From: Conexibacteraceae bacterium
GTDB lineage: Bacteria; Actinomycetota; Thermoleophilia; Solirubrobacterales; Solirubrobacteraceae
NCBI GenBank assembly: GCA_009785395.1
Contig: WQWK01000166.1
Location: forward strand, 1-5,119
DNA: 5,119 bases
Direction of reading: 5' to 3'
How positions within the stretch are numbered: the first letter of the stretch is position 1; the number at the start of each line of letters is the position of its first letter. Positions 1 to 4,637 of this stretch are shown in pieces. The position numbers and the translations under genes were made by a program. A model generated the notes under the pieces. It did not search any database. It had not been told where the DNA came from and was given only the letters and a program-made list of their open reading frames with translations.

Positions 1-275
1 AGCGGCCGGTCGCCCGAATCGTGCAAACGATCACCGAGACGCTTCGCGAGACGCCTCCCGAGCTTGGCGCCGACATCCTCGACCGGGGGCTGATGCTGAC
101 CGGAGGCGGTTCTCGGCTCCGCGGGCTGGCGGAGCGGCTGCGTGAGGAGACCGAGCTCCCCGTGCACCTGGCGGAGCTGCCGATCACTTGCGTCGCCGCC
201 GGCTCGGGAGCATGGTTGGAGCAACTGGCAAACGATCGACGATTCGACCAGGACGTGGTGGAATGGGCTGCGTAA
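1..275 (+). CDS. mreB: MreB-type rod-shape-determining protein, C-terminal fragment
   Basis: Only the last ~90 codons are present (first complete codon at 3, TAA at 273-275); the gene enters from the left edge. MreB is the bacterial actin homologue that polymerises under the membrane and guides lateral wall synthesis. The visible part matches the end of the MreB/FtsA/Hsp70 actin fold: an alpha-helical TPPELGADILDRG stretch, then LMLTGGGSRLRGL, the glycine-rich adenosine-binding motif, then the family's closing strand and helix (LPVHLAELPITCVAAGSGAWLEQL, shown here only as family-like in pattern: V-x-x-A-x-x-P-x-x-C-V-A-x-G-x-G). The GTG at 21 is an internal codon, since the reading frame and family similarity extend upstream of it. 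The downstream DivIVA-domain gene starts 31 bp after the stop, suggesting one transcript. Assignment to MreB rather than the close paralogue Mbl rests on general similarity; the nucleotide-binding N-terminal motifs lie outside the window. Confidence 0.85.
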   Translation, partial: RPVARIVQTITETLRETPPELGADILDRGLMLTGGGSRLRGLAERLREETELPVHLAELPITCVAAGSGAWLEQLANDRRFDQDVVEWAA

Positions 276-290
276 CCCCCGAGCGAGCTG

Positions 291-297
291 AAGGGAG
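291..297 (+). promoter_or_regulatory. Shine-Dalgarno site that decides the start of the DivIVA-domain gene
   Basis: AAGGGAG is a strong ribosome binding site. It directly abuts the ATG at 298, leaving no spacing, but lies 9 nt before the in-frame ATG at 307. The ATG at 307 is therefore the likely start, and the protein loses three residues compared with the longest reading. Confidence 0.7.
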
Positions 298-306
298 ATG
301 TCCGCG

Positions 307-1215
307 ATGACGAGCTTCGACACGCGCGAGCGCGATTCGGACAAGCGGGCGGGCAATGCCCCCACCGCCGATGGAAGGCCGGAGCCACCCGACCCGAGCG
401 CCGCCGCCAGCGCGTCAGCGCGCAGGGCTCGAAGCAAGGTTCTGGGAACGGCGGAGCGGGATCGCATGCTCGCTCAGGCACGGAAGAGCGAGTTCCCGGT
501 CGCGATGCGTGGCTACGACCGTGCCGCGGTCGACCGCTACGTCGAGAGCGTCAACCGCATCATCGCGGAGCTCGAGATGACGGCTTCGCCTGAGTCCGCG
601 GTCAAGCACGCGCTCGAAGAGGTCAGCGACGAGACCCGCGACCTGCTCCAGCGCGCCCACGAGACCGCCGACGACATCACCGCCCGTTCGCGTGCGAAGG
701 CCGACGACCGGCTTCAGCTGGCGGAGCAGGAGGCGAAGGAGGCGCTTGCCGCCGCCGAACGGGCGGGGGAGCAGGCGCGCCAGGAGATGCTGCAGACGGC
801 CCAGCGGGTCCGCGAAGCGGCGCAGCGCGAGGCGACAGAACTGCGGGAAGCCGCACTGCGCGAGATCACCGACCTGCGCAACAACGCCGTCGCCGAAGCC
901 GAGAAGGTGAAGGCAGCGGCTCGCAGCGAGGCGGACAAGCTGCTCGGGAATACCCGTCAGCAGGCCGGTCAGATTCTCGGGCACGCCGAGACCCGCGCGC
1001 GAGAGCTCGCCCACAACACCGACACGATCTGGCGCGAGCGCCGGCGGCTGGTCGAGGACATCCGGGCGGTCGGAGAGCAACTGGCGTCGATGGGCGAGGT
1101 CGAGGCAAAACGCTTCGCCCACCTTGCCCAGACGCTGACGCTCGGCGATGAGGATGGCCACGGCGACACCGCGGCTATGTCCACTCCGACGGAGAAGGTC
1201 GTCAACTCTGAATGA
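307..1215 (+). CDS. DivIVA-domain coiled-coil protein
   Basis: A 302-residue protein from the ATG at 307 to TGA at 1213-1215. Residues ~1-45 are polar and probably disordered (rich in Pro, Ala, Ser, Arg). Residues ~57-90 form a DivIVA N-terminal domain with the signature FPVAMRGYDRAAVDRYV (63-79), including the RGYD core that precedes the first coiled-coil helix. Residues ~100-275 are a long Ala/Glu/Arg-rich helix with heptad-like spacing, then a short acidic tail. DivIVA proteins (Wag31 in mycobacteria) bind curved membrane at poles and septa and recruit wall-synthesis machinery. This one is longer and more Ala-rich than Wag31 and has an N-terminal extension, so it is a DivIVA-domain family member rather than a proven Wag31 orthologue. 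Position 31 bp after mreB fits a role in shape or polarity. The 3' end is followed by a strong hairpin at 1244-1274. Confidence 0.88.
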   Translation: MTSFDTRERDSDKRAGNAPTADGRPEPPDPSAAASASARRARSKVLGTAERDRMLAQARKSEFPVAMRGYDRAAVDRYVESVNRIIAELEMTASPESAVKHALEEVSDETRDLLQRAHETADDITARSRAKADDRLQLAEQEAKEALAAAERAGEQARQEMLQTAQRVREAAQREATELREAALREITDLRNNAVAEAEKVKAAARSEADKLLGNTRQQAGQILGHAETRARELAHNTDTIWRERRRLVEDIRAVGEQLASMGEVEAKRFAHLAQTLTLGDEDGHGDTAAMSTPTEKVVNSE

Positions 1216-1243
1216 AAATGAGGTAGGACCCTCGGTAGATCCA

Positions 1244-1274
1244 CGTTCGAGGCTCGGGTCCACCCGACCGAACG
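1244..1274 (+). terminator. Strong two-tier hairpin after the DivIVA-domain gene
   Basis: CGTTCG (1244-1249) pairs with CGAACG (1269-1274), and TCGGGT (1254-1259) pairs with ACCCGA (1262-1267) inside it. The tiers are separated by AGGC on one side and C on the other. It begins 29 nt after the stop codon. There is no T-run, so if it terminates transcription it is not a classic intrinsic terminator; it may protect the 3' end or belong to the structured region that follows. Confidence 0.4.
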
Positions 1275-1314
1275 CGCCGCCGGTGCTTTCCGTGGACGCC
1301 AGACGTGCCGGCGG

Positions 1315-1333
1315 CTCAAACGTGAACACCTAC
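1315..1333 (+). repeat. Repeat copy 1 (CTCAAACGTGAACACCTAC)
   Basis: It is identical to copy 3 apart from a single extra T there, and it forms the left limit of the hairpin-rich segment. It starts at the last base of a CCGGCGGC arm (1308-1315) that is complementary to GCCGCCGG at 1276-1283. Confidence 0.8.
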
Positions 1334-1360
1334 TTATAAGGCGGTCACAATTGAGCGGTT

Positions 1361-1381
1361 GCAGGGGTTTTGTGCCCCTGC
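1361..1381. other. Hairpin, 7 bp perfect stem
   Basis: GCAGGGG (1361-1367) and CCCCTGC (1375-1381) with a 7-nt loop, TTTTGTG. No T-run follows on either strand, so it is not an intrinsic terminator by the usual rule. Confidence 0.65.
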
Positions 1382-1442
1382 TGCCGGGCTCGCCACGGGT
1401 TATGCGCCAGTCGCCCACGCGTCTGTCCGTTTTCCGGCGATA

Positions 1443-1476
1443 GGCCCTCCGGGGCCTGGACAAACGGCCCCGGGAG
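1443..1476. other. Two mutually exclusive hairpins
   Basis: Form A, read on the plus strand: GGCCC (1443-1447) pairs with GGGCC (1452-1456) across a TCCG loop, which as RNA is a cUCCGg tetraloop of the stable UNCG class. Form B: CTCCGGGGCC (1447-1456) pairs with GGCCCC-G-GGAG (1466-1476), giving ten base pairs with one bulged G at 1472 and a 9-nt loop. Both forms use 1452-1456, so only one can exist at a time. Confidence 0.5.
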
Positions 1477-1493
1477 AGAACGCGCCCGTTCTC
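1476..1493. other. Hairpin, 7 bp stem with 4-nt loop
   Basis: GAGAACG (1476-1482) and CGTTCTC (1487-1493) pair perfectly around CGCC. It follows the 1447-1476 stem directly, sharing only base 1476, and is followed two bases later by the next stem. Confidence 0.6.
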
Positions 1494-1494
1494 C

Positions 1495-1529
1495 GCACCG
1501 CAATGGGGTCCATACCCCCATTTGGGTGC
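1495..1529. other. Hairpin, 12 bp in two tiers
   Basis: GCACC (1495-1499) pairs with GGTGC (1525-1529), and AATGGGG (1502-1508) pairs with CCCCATT (1516-1522). A 2x2 internal loop separates the tiers, and the apical loop is TCCATAC. This is the longest paired element in the region. Confidence 0.65.
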
Positions 1530-1541
1530 TGAGAATCGCTA

Positions 1542-1553
1542 GCGGGCGCCCGC
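1542..1553. other. Perfect 12-bp palindrome
   Basis: GCGGGCGCCCGC is fully self-complementary. It sits just before repeat copy 2. As DNA it could bind a dimeric protein; as RNA it would need intermolecular pairing or a reduced stem. Confidence 0.55.
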
Positions 1554-1556
1554 CGG

Positions 1557-1575
1557 TCCAAACGTGAACATCAAC
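1557..1575 (+). repeat. Repeat copy 2 (TCCAAACGTGAACATCAAC)
   Basis: Matches copy 1 at 15 of 19 positions, with the CAAACGTGAACA core intact. It is enclosed by a small inverted repeat, CCGGT (1553-1557) and ACCGG (1574-1578). Copy 3 begins 23-24 bp after it, so these two form a short tandem. Confidence 0.7.
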
Positions 1576-1579
1576 CGGA

Positions 1580-1599
1580 CTCAAACGTGTAACACCTAC
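1580..1599 (+). repeat. Repeat copy 3 (CTCAAACGTGTAACACCTAC), beside the tRNA 3' end
   Basis: Same as copy 1 with one T inserted after CAAACGTG. It ends 3 bp from the discriminator base of tRNA-Cys. Copies 1 and 3 together bracket ~250 bp in direct orientation. Confidence 0.8.
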
Positions 1600-1602
1600 A
1601 AG

Positions 1603-1673
1603 AGGCGACGACCGGAATCGAACCGGTGTAGACGGCTTTGCAGGCCGCTGCGTAGCCACTCCGCCACGTCGCC
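1603..1673 (-). tRNA. tRNA-Cys (anticodon GCA)
   Basis: Read on the minus strand, the 7-bp acceptor stem is GGCGACG (5' end at 1673) with CGTCGCC (ending at 1604). The T arm is ACCGG-TTCGATT-CCGGT. The anticodon loop CTGCAAA carries GCA (1641-1639), flanked by a GCGGC/GCCGT stem with one G-U pair. The overall pattern closely follows bacterial tRNA-Cys. The discriminator base is U73 (position 1603), the main identity element for cysteinyl-tRNA synthetase. CCA is not encoded (the next bases are CTT), so it must be added by the CCA-adding enzyme. It lies 37 bp downstream of the VOC gene on the same strand. Confidence 0.97.
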
Positions 1674-1683
1674 GGGATATCTC

Positions 1684-1705
1684 AAAAAGCCAGCTTAGCC
1701 GCCGG
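1684..1705 (-). terminator. Probable intrinsic terminator of the marR-VOC operon
   Basis: On the minus strand, CCGGC (1705-1701) pairs with GCTGG (1694-1690), including one G-U pair, around a GGCTAA loop. C and then five T residues (1688-1684) follow. It lies 5 bp after the VOC stop codon and 10 bp before the tRNA. The stem is short, so termination may be partial and some read-through into the tRNA is possible. Confidence 0.45.
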
Positions 1706-1710
1706 AATAC

Positions 1711-2643
1711 TCAGACGGTCAGGACGACGGCATTGCCGTTCGGGTCGCGAACGAGCGTCCCGCCCGTCCCATCGGAAGCACCCGCCCCGTCCGGCCCATT
1801 ACCGGGCGGCGGCTCGGTCGCGAGCCCGGCCGCACGCGCTCGCTGCAGGACCTCGTCGAGCGCTCGCGGCTCCTCGAACACGACCTCGTAGGAATCCAGC
1901 CCGACGGCGCCCGGCGGGGGAGCCGCCGCGCCCCGGCTGTTCCAGGTGTTGAGCCCGATGTGGTGGTGATAGCCGCCGGCCGAGACGAACAGCGCGCCGG
2001 GGTAGCTGCGCACGATCACGTCGAACCCGAGGACGCCGTTGTAGAACGCCTCGATCTGACGGAGCTCCGAGACCTGCAGGTGGATGTGGCCGATACGCGT
2101 CTCCGCCGGCACGCTCGCATCGCTGGCAGGATCGGGCGGGGCGGCGTCGAGCTCGGCGACGAGGCCGCGCAGATCGAGCGGCAGCGTCGCCATCTGCATC
2201 TGACCGTTCTGGTCATAGCGCCACTCCGACCGGTCCCGGTCGCGGTAGATCTCGATCCCGTTGCCGTCCGGATCGCTCAGATACAGAGCCTCGCTGACGA
2301 GGTGGTCCGAGGCACCATCGAGCGGCCAGCGACCCTGCGACAGGCGAACCAGCGAGACCGCCAGATCGCGTCGCGTCGGCACCAGGACCGCGAAGTGGTA
2401 GAGACCGGTGAGCCGGGGGTCTCGGGCCGGAGCCGAGCCGTCCGCCCGCAGCTCGAGCAACGGCGACCTGCCAACGGCCGCACCAAGCCGCAAACTTCCG
2501 TCGGGCTGCTCATCCGGGACGAGCCCCAGCAGCTGCTCATAGAACCGGGCCGACAGATCGAGGTCGCGGACCGTCAGCCGGACCGCGCCGATCCGGGTGC
2601 GGGCATCGATCCGTGGAGCGGTGGTCTGCGCCCCAAGCGCCAT
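1711..2643 (-). CDS. Two-domain VOC protein, CatE-like catechol 2,3-dioxygenase family
   Basis: A 310-residue protein from the ATG at 2643, two bases after the marR stop. An in-frame TTG at 2649 overlaps that stop and is an alternative start adding two residues. Two vicinal-oxygen-chelate domains are visible. Domain 1 is at ~15-135: IGAVRLTVRDL, FYEQLLGL, LYHFAVLV, LSDPDGNGIEIYRDR. Domain 2 is at ~183-310: IGHIHLQVSEL, FYNGVLGFD, SAGGYHHHIGLNTW, RDPNGNAVVL. The layout, the YHHHIGLNTW motif and the length match Bacillus CatE-type proteins, which open catechol rings with Fe(II). By simple alignment to the His-His-Glu triad, domain 1 reads R22-H83-E131 and domain 2 reads H188-H228-V307, so neither domain shows a complete standard triad. 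Substrate is therefore unproven. A Gly/Pro-rich insert at ~277-295 precedes the last strand. Coupling to marR suggests induction by an aromatic or quinone compound. Confidence 0.85.
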   Translation of the reverse strand: MALGAQTTAPRIDARTRIGAVRLTVRDLDLSARFYEQLLGLVPDEQPDGSLRLGAAVGRSPLLELRADGSAPARDPRLTGLYHFAVLVPTRRDLAVSLVRLSQGRWPLDGASDHLVSEALYLSDPDGNGIEIYRDRDRSEWRYDQNGQMQMATLPLDLRGLVAELDAAPPDPASDASVPAETRIGHIHLQVSELRQIEAFYNGVLGFDVIVRSYPGALFVSAGGYHHHIGLNTWNSRGAAAPPPGAVGLDSYEVVFEEPRALDEVLQRARAAGLATEPPPGNGPDGAGASDGTGGTLVRDPNGNAVVLTV

Positions 2644-2645
2644 CG

Positions 2646-3125
2646 TCAATCGACGGTACAGGACCCGTCGACAGCGGCGCCCGGCAGACGCCGCAGCAGC
2701 TCGGCGAGCAGCACGACCTCGTCCGGGGTGAAGTGCGCCAGAAACATCCTTTCGATGCTGGCGACATGGGTGCAGCCGGCGTCGCGGAGCTTCTCGTAGC
2801 CGCGCTCGGTGAGCCCGGCGTAGGAGACCCGGGCGTCCTTCGCGCAGGCGATCCGTTCGGTCAGGCCGGCCTCGACGAGCCCGTCAACCAGGCGGGTGAT
2901 GCCCGAGCGCGTCAGCCGCGTTCGCTCCGACAGCGCCGACATCGGCAGCTTCCGGTCGGGCGCCTGAGCCAGGTACAGGAGCACCTCGTAGTCTCTCGTC
3001 GTCATCCCGTGTGCGGCGAGCAGCTCGGCGTCCAGCGCCCGCACGATCGCGGCGTGGCTCTGCAGATAGCTGCGCCACGCCTCGAGTCCGGCGCCTTCAA
3101 GCGTCGATGAGGATGCGACCGTCAT
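2646..3125 (-). CDS. MarR-family transcriptional repressor
   Basis: A 159-residue winged-helix regulator, the usual MarR length. An N-terminal dimerisation helix (~12-38) leads to the wHTH: MTTRDYEVLLYLAQ (41-54), then MSALSERTRLTRSGITRLVD (62-81) containing the recognition helix, then the wing ERIACAKDARVSYAGLTERG, with D97 and R99 at the usual wing-tip positions. C-terminal helices (~107-148) complete the dimer interface. MarR proteins are homodimers that block promoters until a small, often phenolic, ligand or oxidant releases them. Cysteines at 94 (wing), 118 and 156 could allow thiol-based sensing, but that is only inference. The VOC dioxygenase follows within two bases of its stop, as in catechol-responsive regulator-dioxygenase pairs. 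The ATG at 3125 lacks a Shine-Dalgarno sequence and sits 7 nt after a -10-like TACACT, which suggests a leaderless transcript. Confidence 0.93.
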   Translation of the reverse strand: MTVASSSTLEGAGLEAWRSYLQSHAAIVRALDAELLAAHGMTTRDYEVLLYLAQAPDRKLPMSALSERTRLTRSGITRLVDGLVEAGLTERIACAKDARVSYAGLTERGYEKLRDAGCTHVASIERMFLAHFTPDEVVLLAELLRRLPGAAVDGSCTVD

Positions 3126-3132
3126 GTGAACG

Positions 3133-3161
3133 AGTGTAGTTGACCGATCAATCGGCGAAAC
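3133..3161 (-). promoter_or_regulatory. Putative leaderless promoter of marR-VOC
   Basis: On the minus strand, TACACT (3138-3133) fits a TAnnnT-type -10. Transcription about 7 nt downstream would begin at or next to the A of the ATG at 3125. The -35 is poor (GTTTCG at 3161-3156, 17-nt spacer). Confidence 0.4.
3140..3155. promoter_or_regulatory. Putative MarR operator
   Basis: Two overlapping dyads are present: TTGA-CCGA-TCAA (3140-3151) and CCGAT-CA-ATCGG (3144-3155). They occupy the spacer between the putative -35 and -10 of the marR gene, the expected place for an autorepressor. TTGA/TCAA half-sites occur in several MarR operators. Confidence 0.5.
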
Positions 3162-3189
3162 CGTTTTCCGCGGCCGGACTAACCGGCAC

Positions 3190-4599
3190 CTAACCCGCCG
3201 ACAAGCTCCGGCGTCCGAGCGAGAATCCGAGGCTCGCGTAGCTGCGGAACATCCGCTGTTCGGCGTCCTCGAGGACGCTCGCGAGCGCCGCCGCGAACCG
3301 GCGCAGGTCGGCCTCGGAGGTGGTCAACGGGGGCAGCGCCTTGATCACGTTGACGTGGTGCCCCGCCACCTGGGTCAGAATCCGGTGCTCGTGGAACAGG
3401 GGCACCACGACCATCTGGGCGAACAGGCCCGGCTGGCGGCGCTCGATCGCCTCCCACACCCGTCTGGCGGCGCGTCCCGGCGGCGGGCCAAGCTCGAGCC
3501 CCCACATCATCCCGAGTCCTCGAACCCCGCGAACGATCTCGAAGCGCTCGGCCAGCGGCTCGGTCAACTCGAGCAGCAGCTTGCCGAGGCGCTCCGCCGC
3601 GCCTACGAGCCCTTCGTCGTCGATCACGGCAAGCGTCGCGAGTGCGGCTGCCGCGGCCAGGTCACCGTTGGCGAAGGTCGAGCTGTGGATCACGCTGCGT
3701 TCCATCGAGTTGAACGTCGCGTCGAACACGGCCCGGCTGGCGAGCACCGCGCCGATCGGCACATACCCACCCGACAGCGCCTTTGAGAGCGTGATCAGAT
3801 CCGGCTGCAGCCCCCAGTGCTCGGCGGTGAAGAAGCGACCGGTGCGGCCGATCCCGGTCTGGACCTCGTCGAGGACGAACAGCGAGCCCAGCTCGTGGCA
3901 GCGATCCTGGGCGGCTCGCAGGTAGCCCCGGGGAGGAAGGTGAACGCCCTTGCCCTGGATCGGCTCGACGACGAACGCCGCGACGTCGCCGCGCCGGAGC
4001 TCGGCCGCCAGCGCCGCCGTGTCGCCGAACGGGATTCGATCACAGCCGGGGAGCAGCGGGCCGAAGCGCTCGCGGAACTCGTCGTTGCCGTTGATCGACA
4101 GCGCCCCGAGCGTGAGCCCGTGAAAGCCTCGATCGCAGTACAGGATCCGGGTTCGGCCGGTGGCCGCCCGGGCGAGCTTCAGCGCCGCCTCGACAGACTC
4201 CGCGCCGGAGTTGGTGAAGATCGCTGCATCGATCGGGGCCGGGGCCCGCTGCACGAGCTCCCGGGCCAGCATCCCGGGCAACGTCGACACCCCGATCTGA
4301 GGCAGTGACGGGGTGTCGGCGTCGATCGCGGCGTGCAGCCGGCGCTTGACGTCCGGGTGTGCTCGCCCGACCGCGAACACGCCGTGGCCGGAGATCAGAT
4401 CGAGGTATTCGTTGCCCTCGCGGTCGATCAGGTGCGACCCCTGCCCCCGTACCCACTCGCGATCGAAACCAAGCGTCTGGACGACCTTGCCGAGCTGGCG
4501 GTTCAGGTAGCGCTGATTGAGCGCCATCGCCTCGCCCTGCCGGCGCTCCGGCAGCTCGGCAAGATCGGGCCCGGCGGGGCGAATTTGAGAGCCGTCCAT
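3190..4599 (-). CDS. hpnO: HpnO-type class III aminotransferase (hopanoid side-chain amination)
   Basis: A 469-residue PLP enzyme of fold type I, class III, the usual HpnO length. Residues counted from the ATG at 4599: ERRQGEAMALNQRYLNRQL (~18-36), NSGAESVEAALKLAR (130-144, PLP phosphate site), FHG (159-161, ring stacking), EPIQGKGV (212-219), LDEVQTGIGRTG (243-254, Asp244 binding the pyridine nitrogen), SKALSGGYVPIGAV with Schiff-base Lys273, and HSSTFANG (305-312). The C-terminal block around PLFHEHRILTQVAGHHVNVI (400-419) resembles HpnO more than ornithine or acetylornithine aminotransferases. HpnO is needed to make aminobacteriohopanetriol, presumably by aminating an aldehyde formed from ribosylhopane. 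The divergent squalene-hopene cyclase supports this. An upstream GTG (4677) would add 26 residues but would overlap the first 50 bases of the cyclase gene and lacks family similarity; the ATG at 4605 is too close to the -10. The ATG at 4527 would cut into the conserved start. Substrate identity remains inferred. Confidence 0.8.
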   Translation of the reverse strand: MDGSQIRPAGPDLAELPERRQGEAMALNQRYLNRQLGKVVQTLGFDREWVRGQGSHLIDREGNEYLDLISGHGVFAVGRAHPDVKRRLHAAIDADTPSLPQIGVSTLPGMLARELVQRAPAPIDAAIFTNSGAESVEAALKLARAATGRTRILYCDRGFHGLTLGALSINGNDEFRERFGPLLPGCDRIPFGDTAALAAELRRGDVAAFVVEPIQGKGVHLPPRGYLRAAQDRCHELGSLFVLDEVQTGIGRTGRFFTAEHWGLQPDLITLSKALSGGYVPIGAVLASRAVFDATFNSMERSVIHSSTFANGDLAAAAALATLAVIDDEGLVGAAERLGKLLLELTEPLAERFEIVRGVRGLGMMWGLELGPPPGRAARRVWEAIERRQPGLFAQMVVVPLFHEHRILTQVAGHHVNVIKALPPLTTSEADLRRFAAALASVLEDAEQRMFRSYASLGFSLGRRSLSAG

Positions 4600-4612
4600 C
4601 CGCATATCTAAT
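4585..4612 (+). promoter_or_regulatory. Putative promoter of squalene-hopene cyclase
   Basis: TTGAGA (4585-4590), a 16-nt spacer and TCTAAT (4607-4612): one mismatch to each sigma-70 consensus hexamer. Expected start near 4619, giving a leader of only ~9 nt before the GTG at 4628 and no Shine-Dalgarno site. The -35 lies within the first codons of hpnO. Confidence 0.5.
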
Positions 4613-4637
4613 AGCGTGTGAACGCGAGTGGAGCCAA
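4608..4637 (-). promoter_or_regulatory. Putative promoter of hpnO
   Basis: On the minus strand, TTGGCT (4637-4632), an 18-nt spacer and TATTAG (4613-4608). Transcription would begin within a few bases of the ATG at 4599, so the message would be nearly leaderless. The -10 shares bases 4608-4612 with the opposing cyclase promoter. Confidence 0.4.

Larger units (their letters stand above)
1216..1602. other. 387 bp gene-free, hairpin-rich region of unknown function
   Basis: No convincing coding sequence is present. The open frames across it have no family motifs, and the longest (minus strand, 1345-1659) would have to begin inside the tRNA gene. It contains at least six strong inverted repeats: 1244-1274, 1361-1381, 1443-1456 or its alternative 1447-1476, 1476-1493, 1495-1529 and 1542-1553. 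It also has three copies of a CAAACGTG-AACA repeat at 1315-1333, 1557-1575 and 1580-1599. Base composition looks less GC-rich than the flanking genes. Consecutive stems between 1443 and 1553 suggest a structured RNA or a DNA element with protein-binding stems. I do not recognise it as 6S RNA, tmRNA, RNase P RNA or a known riboswitch. The strand of any transcript cannot be told. Confidence 0.55.

Noticed and set aside
415..1329. Long minus-strand open frame (304 codons) antisense to the DivIVA-domain gene
   Set aside because: No family motif, biased composition expected of a GC-rich shadow frame, and the opposite strand has clear DivIVA similarity.
1524..1535. Hammerhead-like CTGAGAA core
   Set aside because: It does not match the CUGANGA core, and no matching GAAA with the required three-stem arrangement was found.
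1315..1599. CRISPR array
   Set aside because: Only three imperfect copies with irregular spacing (~240 bp and a few bp); no spacer-like regularity and no cas genes.
1345..1659. Minus-strand open frame (104 codons) through the hairpin-rich region
   Set aside because: Its start lies inside the tRNA-Cys gene, the product resembles nothing I know, and strong stems and repeats fill the interval. A peptide starting further in cannot be wholly excluded.
1603..1673. Integrated phage or island at tRNA-Cys
   Set aside because: No second copy of the tRNA 3' end and no integrase gene in the window; the nearby repeat lies outside the tRNA sequence.
1960..2799. Plus-strand open frame (279 codons) across the VOC gene and the marR 3' end
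   Set aside because: It crosses the boundary of two well-supported minus-strand genes and shows no recognisable domain; a GC-codon shadow.
3173..3187. GCCGG/CCGGC hairpin after hpnO as intrinsic terminator
   Set aside because: The stem is 5 bp and no T-run follows on the minus strand; too weak to list.
3817..4308. Plus-strand open frame (163 codons) antisense to the aminotransferase
   Set aside because: Shadow of a gene with intact PLP motifs; no domain of its own.
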